Assembly (NCBI RefSeq): GCF_000341085.1
Contig: NZ_ANBA01000011.1
Coordinates: 1-64,000, forward strand
Source of the DNA: Nocardiopsis ganjiahuensis DSM 45031
GTDB lineage: Bacteria; Actinomycetota; Actinomycetes; Streptosporangiales; Streptosporangiaceae
Length of the DNA stretch: 64,000 nt
Direction: 5' to 3'
The notes beneath the pieces were generated by a model that saw only the letters and a program-made list of their open reading frames with translations, ran no database searches and was not told where the DNA came from. Positions 7,608 to 16,257 of this stretch are shown here, piece by piece (the first letter of the stretch is position 1; each line of letters opens with the position of its first letter). The position numbers and the translations under genes were made by a program.

Positions 7608-8816
7608 TCAGCGCAGCCGGACGGGGAGGGCCTCGACCCCGGAGGAGATGATCGACGGGACCGGGACCAGCTCGGTGTCGTCCACCGCGACGTCCAGCCC
7701 GGGGAAGCGCTCGAACAGGCGCGGCAGCACCTCGTTCACCTCCATGCGGGCCAGGCTCGCCCCCAGGCAGTAGTGGCGCCCGTGCGAGAAGGCCAGGTGG
7801 GAGCTGTCCTCACGGGTGATGTCGAACTCCTCCGAGGTGGGACCGTACCGCGCGTCGTCCCGGTTGGCCGAGGCGTAGCCGAGCAGGAGCGGTTCCCCCT
7901 TGGGGACGGGCACGCCCGCCAGCTCCACGTCCTCGGTCGTGTAACGCATGGGCACGTACTGGCCGGGCGGGTCCCAGCGCAGCACCTCCTCGATCGCCTT
8001 GGACCACTCCACCTTCCCCTCCATGACCAGGTCGAGCTGGTCCCGGTGGGAGGTGAGCGCGCGCACGGCGTTGGAGATGAGGTTCATCGTGGTCTCGTAA
8101 CCGGCGCTGATGAACAGCACCAGGTTCCAGATGAGCTCGTCCTCGGTGAGCCCGTCCTCCGCGTCGCGGGCGGCGATGAGCGCGGTGGTGAGGTCGTCCC
8201 CGGGCTCGGCGCGCTTGGCCGCCACCAGTTCGGTGAGCACCCCCCACAGCTCGAAGAAGGTCGCCATGGCCTGCTCGGGCGTGACGCTCTGGTCGAAGAA
8301 GACACCGACGGGCCCGTGCAGCTTGGGCCGGGTCTCCTCGTCCACTCCGAACAGCTCACTGATCACGGTGAGCGGCAGCGGCTGGGAGACGACGGCACGC
8401 AGGTCCACGACCCCGTCCCCGCTCTCCCCCGCCGCCTTCTCCAGGTCGTCCAGGAGGGACTCGACGATGCCGACCACGCCCTCGCGGAGCATCTCGACGC
8501 GGCGGGGGGTGAAGGCCTTGGAGACCAGCTTGCGCAGGCGGGAGTGGTCCTCGCCGTCCTTCGAGAGCATGTTCTCGTTGATGATCCAGGAGATCAGCGG
8601 CCAGTCGGCCGGGATCTCACCGTTCTCGAAGGCCGTCCAGTACTTCTTGTCCTTCTGGATGCGCGGGTCCGCGAGGGCCTCGCTGACCGCCTCGTGGGTC
8701 GTCACGACCCACGCATCAACCTCACCAGGAAGTTCGACAGGGACGACAGGGGCGATCTTGCGGAGGTGGGTGCTCTGCGCGCGGAGGTTGCCGGGGGCGA
8801 GTCTGACGCGGTCCAA
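7608..8816 (-). CDS. Cytochrome P450, canonical partner of a CYP157-like protein (CYP154-like)
   Basis: A 402-residue P450. The I-helix has AGYETT (238-243), the K-helix has the invariant ExxR as EVLR (277-280), and the heme loop is FSHGRHYCLG with the thiolate Cys at 350. I place the start at the TTG at 8816, five bases after AGAAGGA; this gives normal family length, whereas longer in-frame readings are shadow translation of the neighbouring P450. It overlaps the 3' end of the upstream P450 gene by 115 bp, so the two are co-transcribed. In Streptomyces, CYP154 and CYP157 genes are adjacent in the conservon (cvn) operons; assignment to CYP154 here is by context and general similarity, not by percent identity. 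Confidence 0.9.
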   Translation of the reverse strand: MDRVRLAPGNLRAQSTHLRKIAPVVPVELPGEVDAWVVTTHEAVSEALADPRIQKDKKYWTAFENGEIPADWPLISWIINENMLSKDGEDHSRLRKLVSKAFTPRRVEMLREGVVGIVESLLDDLEKAAGESGDGVVDLRAVVSQPLPLTVISELFGVDEETRPKLHGPVGVFFDQSVTPEQAMATFFELWGVLTELVAAKRAEPGDDLTTALIAARDAEDGLTEDELIWNLVLFISAGYETTMNLISNAVRALTSHRDQLDLVMEGKVEWSKAIEEVLRWDPPGQYVPMRYTTEDVELAGVPVPKGEPLLLGYASANRDDARYGPTSEEFDITREDSSHLAFSHGRHYCLGASLARMEVNEVLPRLFERFPGLDVAVDDTELVPVPSIISSGVEALPVRLR

Positions 8817-10048
8817 GGTGTTCCTTCTGCGACGGGGTTCAGGGGGGCCTGGGGGGTGAACTGGACGGGAAGGGCCACGGGGAGCCAGGACAGGGCGGAC
8901 AGGTGCCAGCGGAGGCCCTCGGGCGGCACCTCCACCCGGAGCCCGGGCAGGCGGCCGAAGAGCGTGCGCAGCGCGATCATGGTGATCGTCGTGGCCTCCT
9001 CGCGCGCCGGACAGCGGTGCGGACCGGCGCCCCAGGCCACGTGGGCCCGGTTGGCCGACTCCGCCATCCGCTCCGCGTTCTCCTCCATGAAGAAGCGGTT
9101 GGCCGCGGCGAAGCCCAGCAGGATGGGCGAACCCGCCTCGATGGTGCGGCCGCCGCCCAGCGGTACGTCCACGCGCGGGTAGAGGACGGGGTAGTTGGCG
9201 ATCGGCGGGTCCTGCCACAGGACCCGGTCGACGGTGTCGGCGATCGCCGTCGGCGAGGGGGCCCGGTCGGGTGCCGTGTTCGGGTCGGCCAGCACCTCCC
9301 GCACCCCCGCGTTGATGAGGTCGGCGGTCGGCTCGTTGGCGGCGGCGACCACCAGCAGGAGCTGCATGATCACCTCCTCGTCGCTGAGCGCGGCGCGGTG
9401 CTGGATCAGCCGGGTGGTGACGTCGTCCCCGGGCTCACGGTGCTTGGCGGTGACCACCTCGGACAGCGCCCGCTCGGCCTCGGCGTTGGACTTCTCCGCG
9501 TCGACACCGAGCCACAGGTTGCGCATGGCCTCGACGAAGCGCACCCCCTGGTGGCGGTCGAACCCGAACAGCTCGTTGATGACGAGCAGCGGGAGCAGGC
9601 GGGCGTACTCGTTGAGGACGTCGGCCCGGCCCCGCTCACAGAACTCGTCGATGAGCCCGTGCGCGTAGCGCTCGGTGACCTCGGCCAGCCGGTCGGCGCC
9701 GACCGCGCCGAGGCTGTCGGTGATCGCGCGGCGGTAGCGCTGGTGTTCCGTGCCGTCGACGAAGAGCGCGTTGGCGCGGGGCGCCATCATCGGCAGGACG
9801 GAGGCGTCGGCGTCGATCCTGCCCTCGCGGAAGTCCTTCCACAGGCGGGCGTCGTGCCCGAACGTGGTGGTGTCCCGGGACCACGAGATGAGGGTGGTGT
9901 AGTCGGTGACCAGCCACCCGTGGACACCGGGCTCCAGCTCCACCGGCACCACCGGGCCGTGTTCGGCGCGCATCTCGGCGTACACGGCGTAGGGGTCGGA
10001 GTGCGGTTCGTCGCGGTACAGCTTGGCTCGGGGACATCCGGATGTCAC
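8702..10048 (-). CDS. CYP157-like cytochrome P450 lacking the ExxR motif
   Basis: A 448-residue P450 starting at a GTG at 10048 behind AGAGG. The heme loop is WGAGPHRCPA with Cys346, and the I-helix reads AAANEPTADLI. The K-helix, expected as ExxR, reads DRVLWQDPP: R275-V-L-W278 replaces E-x-x-R. Loss of ExxR is the known hallmark of the CYP157 family, which replaces it with sequences such as QSLW. About 45 residues after the normal P450 end (QFTPQAP) form a Ser/Pro/Arg-rich tail that overlaps the next gene and may be a by-product of the overlap. No roadblock, DUF742 or GTPase genes accompany the pair, unlike the cvn conservons. Confidence 0.88.
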   Translation of the reverse strand: MTSGCPRAKLYRDEPHSDPYAVYAEMRAEHGPVVPVELEPGVHGWLVTDYTTLISWSRDTTTFGHDARLWKDFREGRIDADASVLPMMAPRANALFVDGTEHQRYRRAITDSLGAVGADRLAEVTERYAHGLIDEFCERGRADVLNEYARLLPLLVINELFGFDRHQGVRFVEAMRNLWLGVDAEKSNAEAERALSEVVTAKHREPGDDVTTRLIQHRAALSDEEVIMQLLLVVAAANEPTADLINAGVREVLADPNTAPDRAPSPTAIADTVDRVLWQDPPIANYPVLYPRVDVPLGGGRTIEAGSPILLGFAAANRFFMEENAERMAESANRAHVAWGAGPHRCPAREEATTITMIALRTLFGRLPGLRVEVPPEGLRWHLSALSWLPVALPVQFTPQAPLNPVAEGTPWTASDSPPATSARRAPTSARSPLSSLSNFLVRLMRGS

Positions 10049-10173
10049 GGGGGACCTCTGCTGTGCGGGGGGACACGGGCTGCGGAGTGGCCGTCCTCAG
10101 GGCCGTTCCCAGCACCGGGGCACCGGCTCTCGGTGCTGGTCCTGGGCGCACGGACGGGCCGCGCGGGTCGACA

Positions 10174-10199
10174 CGGAAACCCGTGTTCACGGGATTCCG
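10174..10199. repeat. Inverted repeat between copA and the P450 pair
   Basis: Arms CGGAAACCCGTG (10174-10185) and CACGGGATTCCG (10188-10199) are complementary except for one A/A position. It lies between the end of copA and the GTG of the CYP157-like gene, 126 bp upstream of that start. A smaller hairpin TCGCTTC/GAAGCGA is at 10220-10234. These may be copA terminators or an operator for the P450 pair. Confidence 0.5.
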
Positions 10200-10257
10200 C
10201 GCAAACCCTAGCGGCCCGTTCGCTTCAGAAGCGAGACCTGGGTCACACTTCCGGGCG

Positions 10258-12546
10258 CTACGCGTCGATGTGACCGGTTCCGGCCAACGAGCGGAACCGG
10301 CGCAACCGCTGGCTGTTGGTCACCACGAACACGCTCGACAGGGCCATCGCCGCACCGGCGAGCATCGGGTTGAGCAGGCCCATCGCGGCCAGCGGCAGGG
10401 CCGCGGTGTTGTAGGCGAAGGCCCAGAACAGGTTGCCCTTGATGGTGCCGAGCGTGCGCCGCGCCAGCCGGACCGCGTCGGCGGCCGCCCGGAGGTCGCC
10501 GCGGACCAGGGTCAGGTCACTGGCCTCGATGGCCACGTCGGTGCCGGTGCCCATGGACAGCCCCAGGTCGGCCTGGGCGAGCGCGGCGGCGTCGTTGACC
10601 CCGTCGCCGACCATCGCCACCGTGCGGCCCTCGGACTGGAGCCGGGCGACCACGTCGACCTTCTCCTTGGGCAGGACCTCGGCGATGACCTCCTCGATGC
10701 CCACCTCGTCGGCGACCGCGCGGGCCACCGTCGCGTTGTCCCCGGTCAGCAGGATCGGGGTCAGCCCCAGGTCGCGGAACTGGCGGACCGCCTCGGCGCT
10801 GGTCGGCTTGACCGTGTCGGCCACCGACAGCACGCCCCGGGCCCGGCCGTCCCAGCCCACCGCCACCGCGGTGCGGCCCTCGGACTCGGCGGACTCCATG
10901 GCCCGGACCAGCTCCTCGGGCAGCGTCTGCGACCACTCCGCCAGGAGTGCGGCCCGGCCCACCAGTACGGCGTGGCCCGACACGACACCCTGGACGCCCC
11001 GGCCCTCGATGTTGGCGAAGTCCTCCGGGACGGGCAGCTCGCCGACCCGCACCACGGCCCCCGTGGCGATGGCGCGGGCGACGGGGTGCTCGGAGGCGTT
11101 CTCCAGGGCGCCGGCCAGGCGCAGGATCTGGGCCTCGTCCTCGCCCTCGGCGGCGGTGACGCCGGTCAGCGCCATCTTTCCGGTGGTGACGGTTCCGGTC
11201 TTGTCCAGCACGACGGTGTCCACCCGCCGGGTGCTCTCCAGCACCTCGGGACCCTTGATCAGGATGCCGAGCTGGGCGCCCCGCCCGGTGCCCACCATGA
11301 GGGCCATCGGGGTGGCCAGGCCCAGGGCGCAGGGGCAGGCGATGATCAGCACGGCCACCGCGGCGGTGAAGGCGGCACCGGCCGGGTCCCCGGCGCCGAG
11401 CCAGAAGCCCAGGGCGCCGACCGCGAGCATGATCGCGACCGGGACGAACACCCCGGAGACCCGGTCGGCCAGCCGCTGCACGGCGGCCTTGCCGTTCTGC
11501 GCGTCCTCGACCAGGCGCGCCATCTGCGCGAGCTGGGTGTCCGAACCCACCCGGGAGGCCCGCACGACCAGGCGTCCGCCCGCGTTGACGGTGGCGCCGA
11601 CCACGGCGGAGCCCGGCGCGACCTCGACCGGCACGGACTCCCCGGTGAGCATGCTCATGTCGACGGCGGAGGTGCCCTCCTCGACGGTGCCGTCCGTGGC
11701 GATCTTCTCGCCCGGCCGGACCACGAAGCGGTCGCCGACCGCCAGGCGGTCCACGGGGACCAGTTCCTCACGGGCGGCGGGGCCCTCGCCCCGCAGCACG
11801 GTGACCTCCTTGGCGCCCATCTCCAGCAGAGCGTGCAGGGCGGCCCCCGCACGGCGCTTGGAGCGCGCCTCGAAGTACTTGCCGAGGAGGATGAAGGAGG
11901 TGACGCCCGCCGCGACCTCCAGGTAGACGTTGGCCGAACCGTCGCTGCGGGCGATGGTGAACTCGAAGGGGTGGGTCATGCCCGGGGTCCCGGCGGTGCC
12001 GAGGAACAGGGCGTAGAGGGACCACAGGAAGGCGGAGGAGACACCCAGGGAGACGAGGGTGTCCATGGTGGCGGTGCCGAGCCTGAGGTTCTTCCACGCG
12101 GCGACGTGGAAGGGCAGCGCTCCCCAGACCACGACCGGCGCGGCCAGGGCCAGGGAGGCCCACTGCCAGTAGGTGAACTGCAGGGCCGGGAGCATCGCCA
12201 TCGCGACGACCGGGACGGAGAGCACGATCGAGACCAGTGCCCGGTTCCACAGGGCCCGGGTGGGATCGGCGGGGTCCGCCGCCTCGGGGCCGTCCTCGGC
12301 TTCGTTCCTGGGCGGCGTGGCGGTGTAGCCCGCCTTCTCGACCTGGGCGACCAGGTCCTCGACCGGTGTCGCCGGGCCCTCGAAGGTGACCCGCGCCTTC
12401 TCGGTCGCGAAGTTGACGGTGGCGCTGACGCCCTCCATCTTGTTGAGGCGTTTCTCCACCCGGTTGGCACAGGCCGCACAGGTCATCCCGCCGATGGCCA
12501 GTTCGACCGGCTCCACTGCGGCGGACGCCGTCTTGCTGCTACTCAT
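10258..12546 (-). CDS. copA: Copper-exporting P1B-type ATPase
   Basis: A 762-residue heavy-metal ATPase. One N-terminal metal-binding domain carries GMTCAAC (20-26). The actuator TGES is at 301-304, the intramembrane metal site CPC at 404-406, the phosphorylated Asp at 448 in DKTGT, and the hinge [10 protein letters not shown] near the C-terminus. Eight membrane spans are consistent with the hydrophobic pattern. CPC plus a GMTCxxC domain indicates Cu(I) export across the cytoplasmic membrane. It is the last gene of a three-gene operon behind copZ and a small membrane protein; CsoR-like palindromes lie upstream of copZ. No csoR gene is present in the window. Confidence 0.95.
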   Translation of the reverse strand: MSSSKTASAAVEPVELAIGGMTCAACANRVEKRLNKMEGVSATVNFATEKARVTFEGPATPVEDLVAQVEKAGYTATPPRNEAEDGPEAADPADPTRALWNRALVSIVLSVPVVAMAMLPALQFTYWQWASLALAAPVVVWGALPFHVAAWKNLRLGTATMDTLVSLGVSSAFLWSLYALFLGTAGTPGMTHPFEFTIARSDGSANVYLEVAAGVTSFILLGKYFEARSKRRAGAALHALLEMGAKEVTVLRGEGPAAREELVPVDRLAVGDRFVVRPGEKIATDGTVEEGTSAVDMSMLTGESVPVEVAPGSAVVGATVNAGGRLVVRASRVGSDTQLAQMARLVEDAQNGKAAVQRLADRVSGVFVPVAIMLAVGALGFWLGAGDPAGAAFTAAVAVLIIACPCALGLATPMALMVGTGRGAQLGILIKGPEVLESTRRVDTVVLDKTGTVTTGKMALTGVTAAEGEDEAQILRLAGALENASEHPVARAIATGAVVRVGELPVPEDFANIEGRGVQGVVSGHAVLVGRAALLAEWSQTLPEELVRAMESAESEGRTAVAVGWDGRARGVLSVADTVKPTSAEAVRQFRDLGLTPILLTGDNATVARAVADEVGIEEVIAEVLPKEKVDVVARLQSEGRTVAMVGDGVNDAAALAQADLGLSMGTGTDVAIEASDLTLVRGDLRAAADAVRLARRTLGTIKGNLFWAFAYNTAALPLAAMGLLNPMLAGAAMALSSVFVVTNSQRLRRFRSLAGTGHIDA

Positions 12547-12563
12547 ATGCCGCTCCGGGGTGG

Positions 12564-12773
12564 TCAGTGTTCATCGCCGTCGTCGCCGTTCTCGTGGCTC
12601 TGGCCGGTGTCGTCCTGGTCCTGTCCGTCCGACTCGGGGAGCTCCACGCTCTCCGAGTGCCCCTCGGGCTGGTCCGGCAGAACGGGGCCGACCAGACTGC
12701 CGGCCCCGAACGCCGCGGCGAACACGACCACGAGACCCACCGCGTAGAGCGCGAGCTTCGTGGTCACTCCCAT
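12564..12773 (-). CDS. Small single-span membrane protein of the copper operon
   Basis: A 69-residue protein: one N-terminal membrane span ([20 protein letters not shown]) followed by an acidic, Asp/Gln/His-containing tail ending [11 protein letters not shown]. It sits one base downstream of copZ and 17 bases upstream of copA on the same strand, so it is almost certainly co-expressed. My recollection is that actinomycete copper operons often carry a longer membrane-anchored protein here with a similar N-terminus; if so, this is a shortened form keeping the anchor and a His/acidic metal-ligand-rich tail. Function is unknown; periplasmic-side copper binding or delivery to CopA is a guess. Confidence 0.75.
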   Translation of the reverse strand: MGVTTKLALYAVGLVVVFAAAFGAGSLVGPVLPDQPEGHSESVELPESDGQDQDDTGQSHENGDDGDEH

Positions 12774-12774
12774 G

Positions 12775-12984
12775 TCAGGCAGACACCTCGTACCCGGCCT
12801 CGTCGATCGCGGCGCGCACGGCCGAGTCGTCGATCCGGCCCTCTCCGGTGACGGTCACCTTCTTGCTCTCCAGGTCGACCTTCACGTCGGTCACACCGGC
12901 GACCCCGCTGACCTCCTCGGTGACCGAGTTGACGCAGTGTCCGCAGCTCATGCCCTCGACGGTGTAGACGGCGGTGCTGGCCAT
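12775..12984 (-). CDS. copZ: Copper chaperone (HMA domain)
   Basis: A 69-residue protein comprising a single ferredoxin-like heavy-metal-associated domain with the Cu(I)-binding motif GMSCGHC at residues 11-17 and the conserved DEAGYEV near the C-terminus. CopZ carries Cu(I) in the cytoplasm and hands it to the N-terminal domain of CopA. The ATG at 12984 follows AGGAGG at good spacing; in-frame ATGs further upstream give non-family sequence through the promoter region. First gene of the operon copZ, small membrane protein, copA. Confidence 0.93.
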   Translation of the reverse strand: MASTAVYTVEGMSCGHCVNSVTEEVSGVAGVTDVKVDLESKKVTVTGEGRIDDSAVRAAIDEAGYEVSA

Positions 12985-13045
12985 TCCTGCCTCCTGGTGC
13001 GTTCTTCCGCGTCGGCTCGCGGATTTCGTTCCAACGGGGCCCAAT

Positions 13046-13062
13046 ATACCCCCCAGGGGTAT
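13046..13062. promoter_or_regulatory. CsoR-like copper operator, proximal copy
   Basis: ATACCCCccaGGGGTAT is a perfect 7-3-7 inverted repeat 62 bp upstream of the copZ start. It matches the G/C-tract palindromes flanked by TAT/ATA bound by the copper sensor CsoR in actinobacteria. Predicted role: repression of copZ-copA relieved by Cu(I). Confidence 0.75.
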
Positions 13063-13113
13063 CCATCTGTCAAACCCCCGCGGTGCTCCACCCCTGGAAC
13101 ACGCTCGCCACAT

Positions 13114-13128
13114 TACCCCAGGGGGGTA
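13114..13128. promoter_or_regulatory. CsoR-like copper operator, distal copy
   Basis: TACCCCaggGGGGTA is a second perfect 6-3-6 palindrome with the same core as the copy at 13046-13062 (centres 67 bp apart). The rest of 13129-13372 contains no supportable gene; a near-palindrome around GGAGGTATACCCTCC at about 13305-13319 could be a third, weaker site or a structure downstream of the acetyltransferase. Confidence 0.6.
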
Positions 13129-13372
13129 CCAAGGGAGAGCAAAGCCCCTGCCAGGACAGGGCAGCCGCACCGTGCCGTCGGCCACACATGTGCGGACACA
13201 GGGGAAAGGGGCCCCCGCGACGAACGCGGAGACCCCTTGGATCATCGGACACCCGTGGGCCCGCCGCTACGGCGACACACCCGCGTGAGCTGGGAGAAGA
13301 CTGGGGAGGTATACCCTCCCCCCGTTTGGGGACCGCTCCCATGGGGGTTTCGGGAGGCGGCGGGGGGCGGAA

Positions 13373-13972
13373 CTACTCGGTCTTGAGCTCCAACCGGGCC
13401 ACCACACGCTCACTCAGGTGGTGCCCCTCCAACGTGAACCCGGCCCGGCGGAACATCTCCACCGTCCCGGTGTAGACCTCGGCGCTGGGCGCCCGCCCAC
13501 CCGCCGTGTCGACGGGATAGGCCTCCAGCACCCGGGCCCCGCCCGCACGCGCGTACTCGATCGCGCCGTCCAGCAGCCGGCTGCCCAGCCCGCGCCTGCG
13601 CCTGCGCGGCGGCAGCCAGAAGCACACCAGCGACCACACCCCGGGTTCGTCGGGGTCGGCCGGACGCAGCGTCCGCGAACGGGACAGGCGGATGAAGTCC
13701 TCCCGCGGCGCCACGGACACCCACCCGCAGGGGCCGTCCTCGTCGTAGGCGAGCAGCCCCGGCACCCGCCCGTCCAGGGTCAGTCGACGCAGTTCCTCCT
13801 TGTTGTCCAGACCCCGCGTGGAACGATCGCACGAGACGCTCGCCGTGTGGTCCTTGGCGCGTCTGCGGAAGAACGTGCACCAGCAGTGCCCGTACGCTCC
13901 GGTCGGTCCGAACAGGTTCTCCAGGTCATCCCACCGCTCGGCGGTGGCGGGCTCGATTGAGACGATGGACAT
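13373..13972 (-). CDS. GNAT-family N-acetyltransferase
   Basis: A 199-residue acetyl-CoA-dependent transferase. Central beta-strands GLLAYDEDGPCGWVSVAPRE are followed by the acetyl-CoA pyrophosphate loop RRRRRGLGSRLLDGAIEYA (R-x-x-G-x-G/A) and the C-terminal VEMFRRAGFTLEGHH strand. The N-terminal GHCWCTFFRRRAKD segment with two Cys is typical of a GNAT subgroup common in actinomycetes. The start at 13972 follows GAGGGAG; a longer reading from 14056 has no ribosome site. Substrate unknown. Monocistronic. Confidence 0.85.
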   Translation of the reverse strand: MSIVSIEPATAERWDDLENLFGPTGAYGHCWCTFFRRRAKDHTASVSCDRSTRGLDNKEELRRLTLDGRVPGLLAYDEDGPCGWVSVAPREDFIRLSRSRTLRPADPDEPGVWSLVCFWLPPRRRRRGLGSRLLDGAIEYARAGGARVLEAYPVDTAGGRAPSAEVYTGTVEMFRRAGFTLEGHHLSERVVARLELKTE

Positions 13973-14162
13973 CGGACTCCCTCGCGAGACACAACTCTGA
14001 CCGCCACAACTGTGACCCAGCACACTAGCGATGATCCGCGATGACCGAAAGAACACAGATGCCTGAAAGCTCCTACTGTTAGGGATTTGTGTGCTTTCTC
14101 AGGTGAACCAAGTGCTTCCGGAGCCGTCGGTGCCCGCCCGCGGAGAGGTACGGGAACGGCGC

Positions 14163-14193
14163 GGGGCGCGTCCGAACCGGTCGGACGCGCCCC
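14163..14193. terminator. Strong hairpin terminator of the AGCS symporter gene
   Basis: Perfect 13-bp arms GGGGCGCGTCCGA (14163-14175) and TCGGACGCGCCCC (14181-14193) with a 5-base loop, 26 bases beyond the symporter stop. Confidence 0.8.
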
Positions 14194-14218
14194 ATACCCT
14201 GCACTTCGGCCGAAGGCG

Positions 14219-15718
14219 TCAGGCGGAGCCCGCCTCGGGGCCGACCGCCTCGGCCTTCTCCTCCGGCTCCCAGCACTCCACACCGCGCAGGTCGGGCAGC
14301 CGGTCCCGGGTGAAGACCGGGTCCAGGCCCTGCTTGCGCTGGTCCGTGTAGTCCTTGAGCAGGCGGAACGCGATCACCGCCAAGGGTGTGATCGCCACCA
14401 GGTTGACCAGGGCCATCAGACCCATCGTCGTGTCGGCCAGGGTCCAGACCAGGTCGATCGAACCCAGCGCGCCCAGGAAGGTCGCGGTCAGGAACAGCAC
14501 CTTGTAGACGAACATGGCGTTCGCGCTGCCGGTCAGGTACTCCAGGTTGGACTCGCCGTAGTAGTAGTTGCCGAGCACCGAGGTGAACGCGACCAGGACG
14601 ATGATCAGGGTCATCAGGTGCATCGACCACGGACCGAGCATCGCGGTGACCGCGTGCTGGGTCAGGTCCGGCTCACGGGTGCCGTCCAGCGTCCCCTGGT
14701 AGCCCAGCAGGATGATGAACGCCGTCATGGAGGAGACCACGAGGGTGTCGAAGTAGACGCCCAGCGTCTGGACCAGCCCCTGCTTCACCGGGTGGGTGAC
14801 CGAGGCGCTGGCCGCCGCGACCGGGGCCGACCCCAGACCGGCCTCGTTGGAGAACATCCCTCGGCGCACACCCTGGATGATCACCATGGCCAGACCGGCG
14901 GCGGCGAACTCGCGGATGCCGAAGGCGTGCTCGAAGATCAGCGCGAACATGGCCGGGATCTGCTGGTAGTTCATCGCCATGATCACCAGGCCCACGATGA
15001 TGTAGACCAGCGCGAAGGAGGGGATGAGCGCCTGGGCGGTGTTCGCGATGCGCCGGACGCCGCCGAAGATGACCAGCGAGGTGACCGCCACCAGGGCCGC
15101 GCCGACGAGCACGGGGAGCAGCCAGCCGTCGGTGCTTCCCACCTGGGCGACCGAGTTGCCGACGGCGCCCACGATGGTGTTGCTCTGCACCGCGTTGAAG
15201 ACCATCGCGAAGGTGGCGAGGATCGTGATCGAGAACAGGACGCCGGCCCAGCGGGCGCCGAGGCCGCGCTCCATGTAGTAGGAGGGCCCGCCGCGGTAGC
15301 CGCTCCTGTCGCGGACCTTGTACAGCTGGGCCAGGGTGGACTCGACGAAGCTGGCCGCCCCGACGATCATGGCCATCAGCCACATCCAGAAGACCGCGCC
15401 CGGCCCGCCCAGCGAGATGGCGACGGCGACACCGATGATGTTCCCGGTGCCGATGCGGGCGGCGGCCGAGATCATGAACGCCTGGAGCGAGGAGACGGCC
15501 TTCCTGCCGTCCGGAGCGATCTCCGGCTTGCTCCTCAGGACCCGGAACATCTCCGGGACCAGGCGGATCTGGACGACTCCGGACCCGATGGTGAAGTAGA
15601 TGCTCACCACGACCAGGAGCGGGATCAGGATCCAGGCCCAGAAGATGTCGTCGTTGAAGAACGCGATCGCGTCGGTGAGGCGGGCGTCGAGTGTGGGGGC
15701 TGTGTCAGCGAGTAACAC
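14219..15718 (-). CDS. Sodium:alanine/glycine symporter (AGCS family)
   Basis: A 499-residue integral membrane transporter with about 10-11 spans that takes up alanine or glycine with Na+ across the cytoplasmic membrane. Family marks: FTIGSGVVQIRLVPEMFRVL, then AARIGTGNIIGVAVAISLGGPGAVFWMW (the Na+/substrate-binding GTGN region), GGPSYYMERGL, and NEAGLGSAP. The C-terminus GLDPVFTRDRLPDLRGVECWEP is cytoplasmic. I start at the GTG at 15718 behind AAAGGAG; the ATG at 15760 lacks such a site. A 6-1-6 palindrome upstream (15767-15779) may be an operator. Confidence 0.93.
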   Translation of the reverse strand: MLLADTAPTLDARLTDAIAFFNDDIFWAWILIPLLVVVSIYFTIGSGVVQIRLVPEMFRVLRSKPEIAPDGRKAVSSLQAFMISAAARIGTGNIIGVAVAISLGGPGAVFWMWLMAMIVGAASFVESTLAQLYKVRDRSGYRGGPSYYMERGLGARWAGVLFSITILATFAMVFNAVQSNTIVGAVGNSVAQVGSTDGWLLPVLVGAALVAVTSLVIFGGVRRIANTAQALIPSFALVYIIVGLVIMAMNYQQIPAMFALIFEHAFGIREFAAAGLAMVIIQGVRRGMFSNEAGLGSAPVAAASASVTHPVKQGLVQTLGVYFDTLVVSSMTAFIILLGYQGTLDGTREPDLTQHAVTAMLGPWSMHLMTLIIVLVAFTSVLGNYYYGESNLEYLTGSANAMFVYKVLFLTATFLGALGSIDLVWTLADTTMGLMALVNLVAITPLAVIAFRLLKDYTDQRKQGLDPVFTRDRLPDLRGVECWEPEEKAEAVGPEAGSA

Positions 15719-15766
15719 GGGGGTGGGGCTCCTTTGCTCCTTGGAAAGGACAACCGCCACCCCATG

Positions 15767-15779
15767 CCCACATTGTGGG
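15767..15779. promoter_or_regulatory. Short perfect palindrome upstream of the AGCS gene
   Basis: CCCACAtTGTGGG, 49 bp upstream of the symporter start. Candidate operator; the cognate regulator is unknown. Confidence 0.4.
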
Positions 15780-15846
15780 ACAAGACACCGCCAGGCACAT
15801 GCTGTATCCGGATGGTGATGCCCCCGTTAGCAGCTTGTCTCCCTGG

Positions 15847-16134
15847 TCAACCCGTGTGGACGAGGTCCTCGTAGTCCGGGTTGCGCTCGAGGAAGGCCTG
15901 CGCGAACGGGCAGATCGGAACGATCCTCAGTCCCTGGGCGCGGATCCGGTCCAGGGACTCGCGCATGAGCTCGCTGGCCACGCCCTTGCCCTCGAAGTCG
16001 GGCTCCACCTCCACGTGCGGGAGGGCCAGCACCCCTTCGGCGATCAGGTGGTAGGCGGAGAAGCCGACCACCTTCCCGTCCGCACTCACCTCGTACCGCG
16101 ACCGTTCCGGCACGTCGACGACGGACAACTCCAT
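15847..16134 (-). CDS. Small GNAT-like acetyltransferase (NATD1/YjdJ type)
   Basis: A 95-residue single-domain protein with the short acetyltransferase fold: RYEVSADGKVVGFSAYHL, then HVEVEPDFEGKGVASELMRESLD (Q/E-G-x-G-x-A acetyl-CoA loop) and a terminal LRIVPICPFAQAFLERNPDY. This is the pattern of the Acetyltransf_CG/NATD1 family, which has a conserved Cys (in PICPF) and no known substrate. Start at the ATG at 16134; upstream in-frame residues from 16221 are unlike the family. Confidence 0.88.
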   Translation of the reverse strand: MELSVVDVPERSRYEVSADGKVVGFSAYHLIAEGVLALPHVEVEPDFEGKGVASELMRESLDRIRAQGLRIVPICPFAQAFLERNPDYEDLVHTG

Positions 16135-16257
16135 TGCCACTACCCCCGCTTCGTGCGTGTCACACGCACGTGGTGTGCGCGTGGTGGGCCAGGATGTCAC
16201 GTTCCCCCGCCGGACCTCCACGACACCTCTGCCCCCGACGTGCGGACCGGCCCGTGC

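Noticed and set aside
10042-12747. 901-codon forward frame opposite copA
   Set aside because: Antisense shadow of copA; repetitive Gly/His/Asp/Arg composition and no domain.
12985-13342. Reverse-strand open frames upstream of copZ
   Set aside because: They run through the CsoR boxes and promoter, lack ribosome sites and have no recognisable protein character.
14087-15715. 542-codon forward frame opposite the AGCS symporter
   Set aside because: Antisense shadow rich in Gln, His, Gly and Asp; no motifs.
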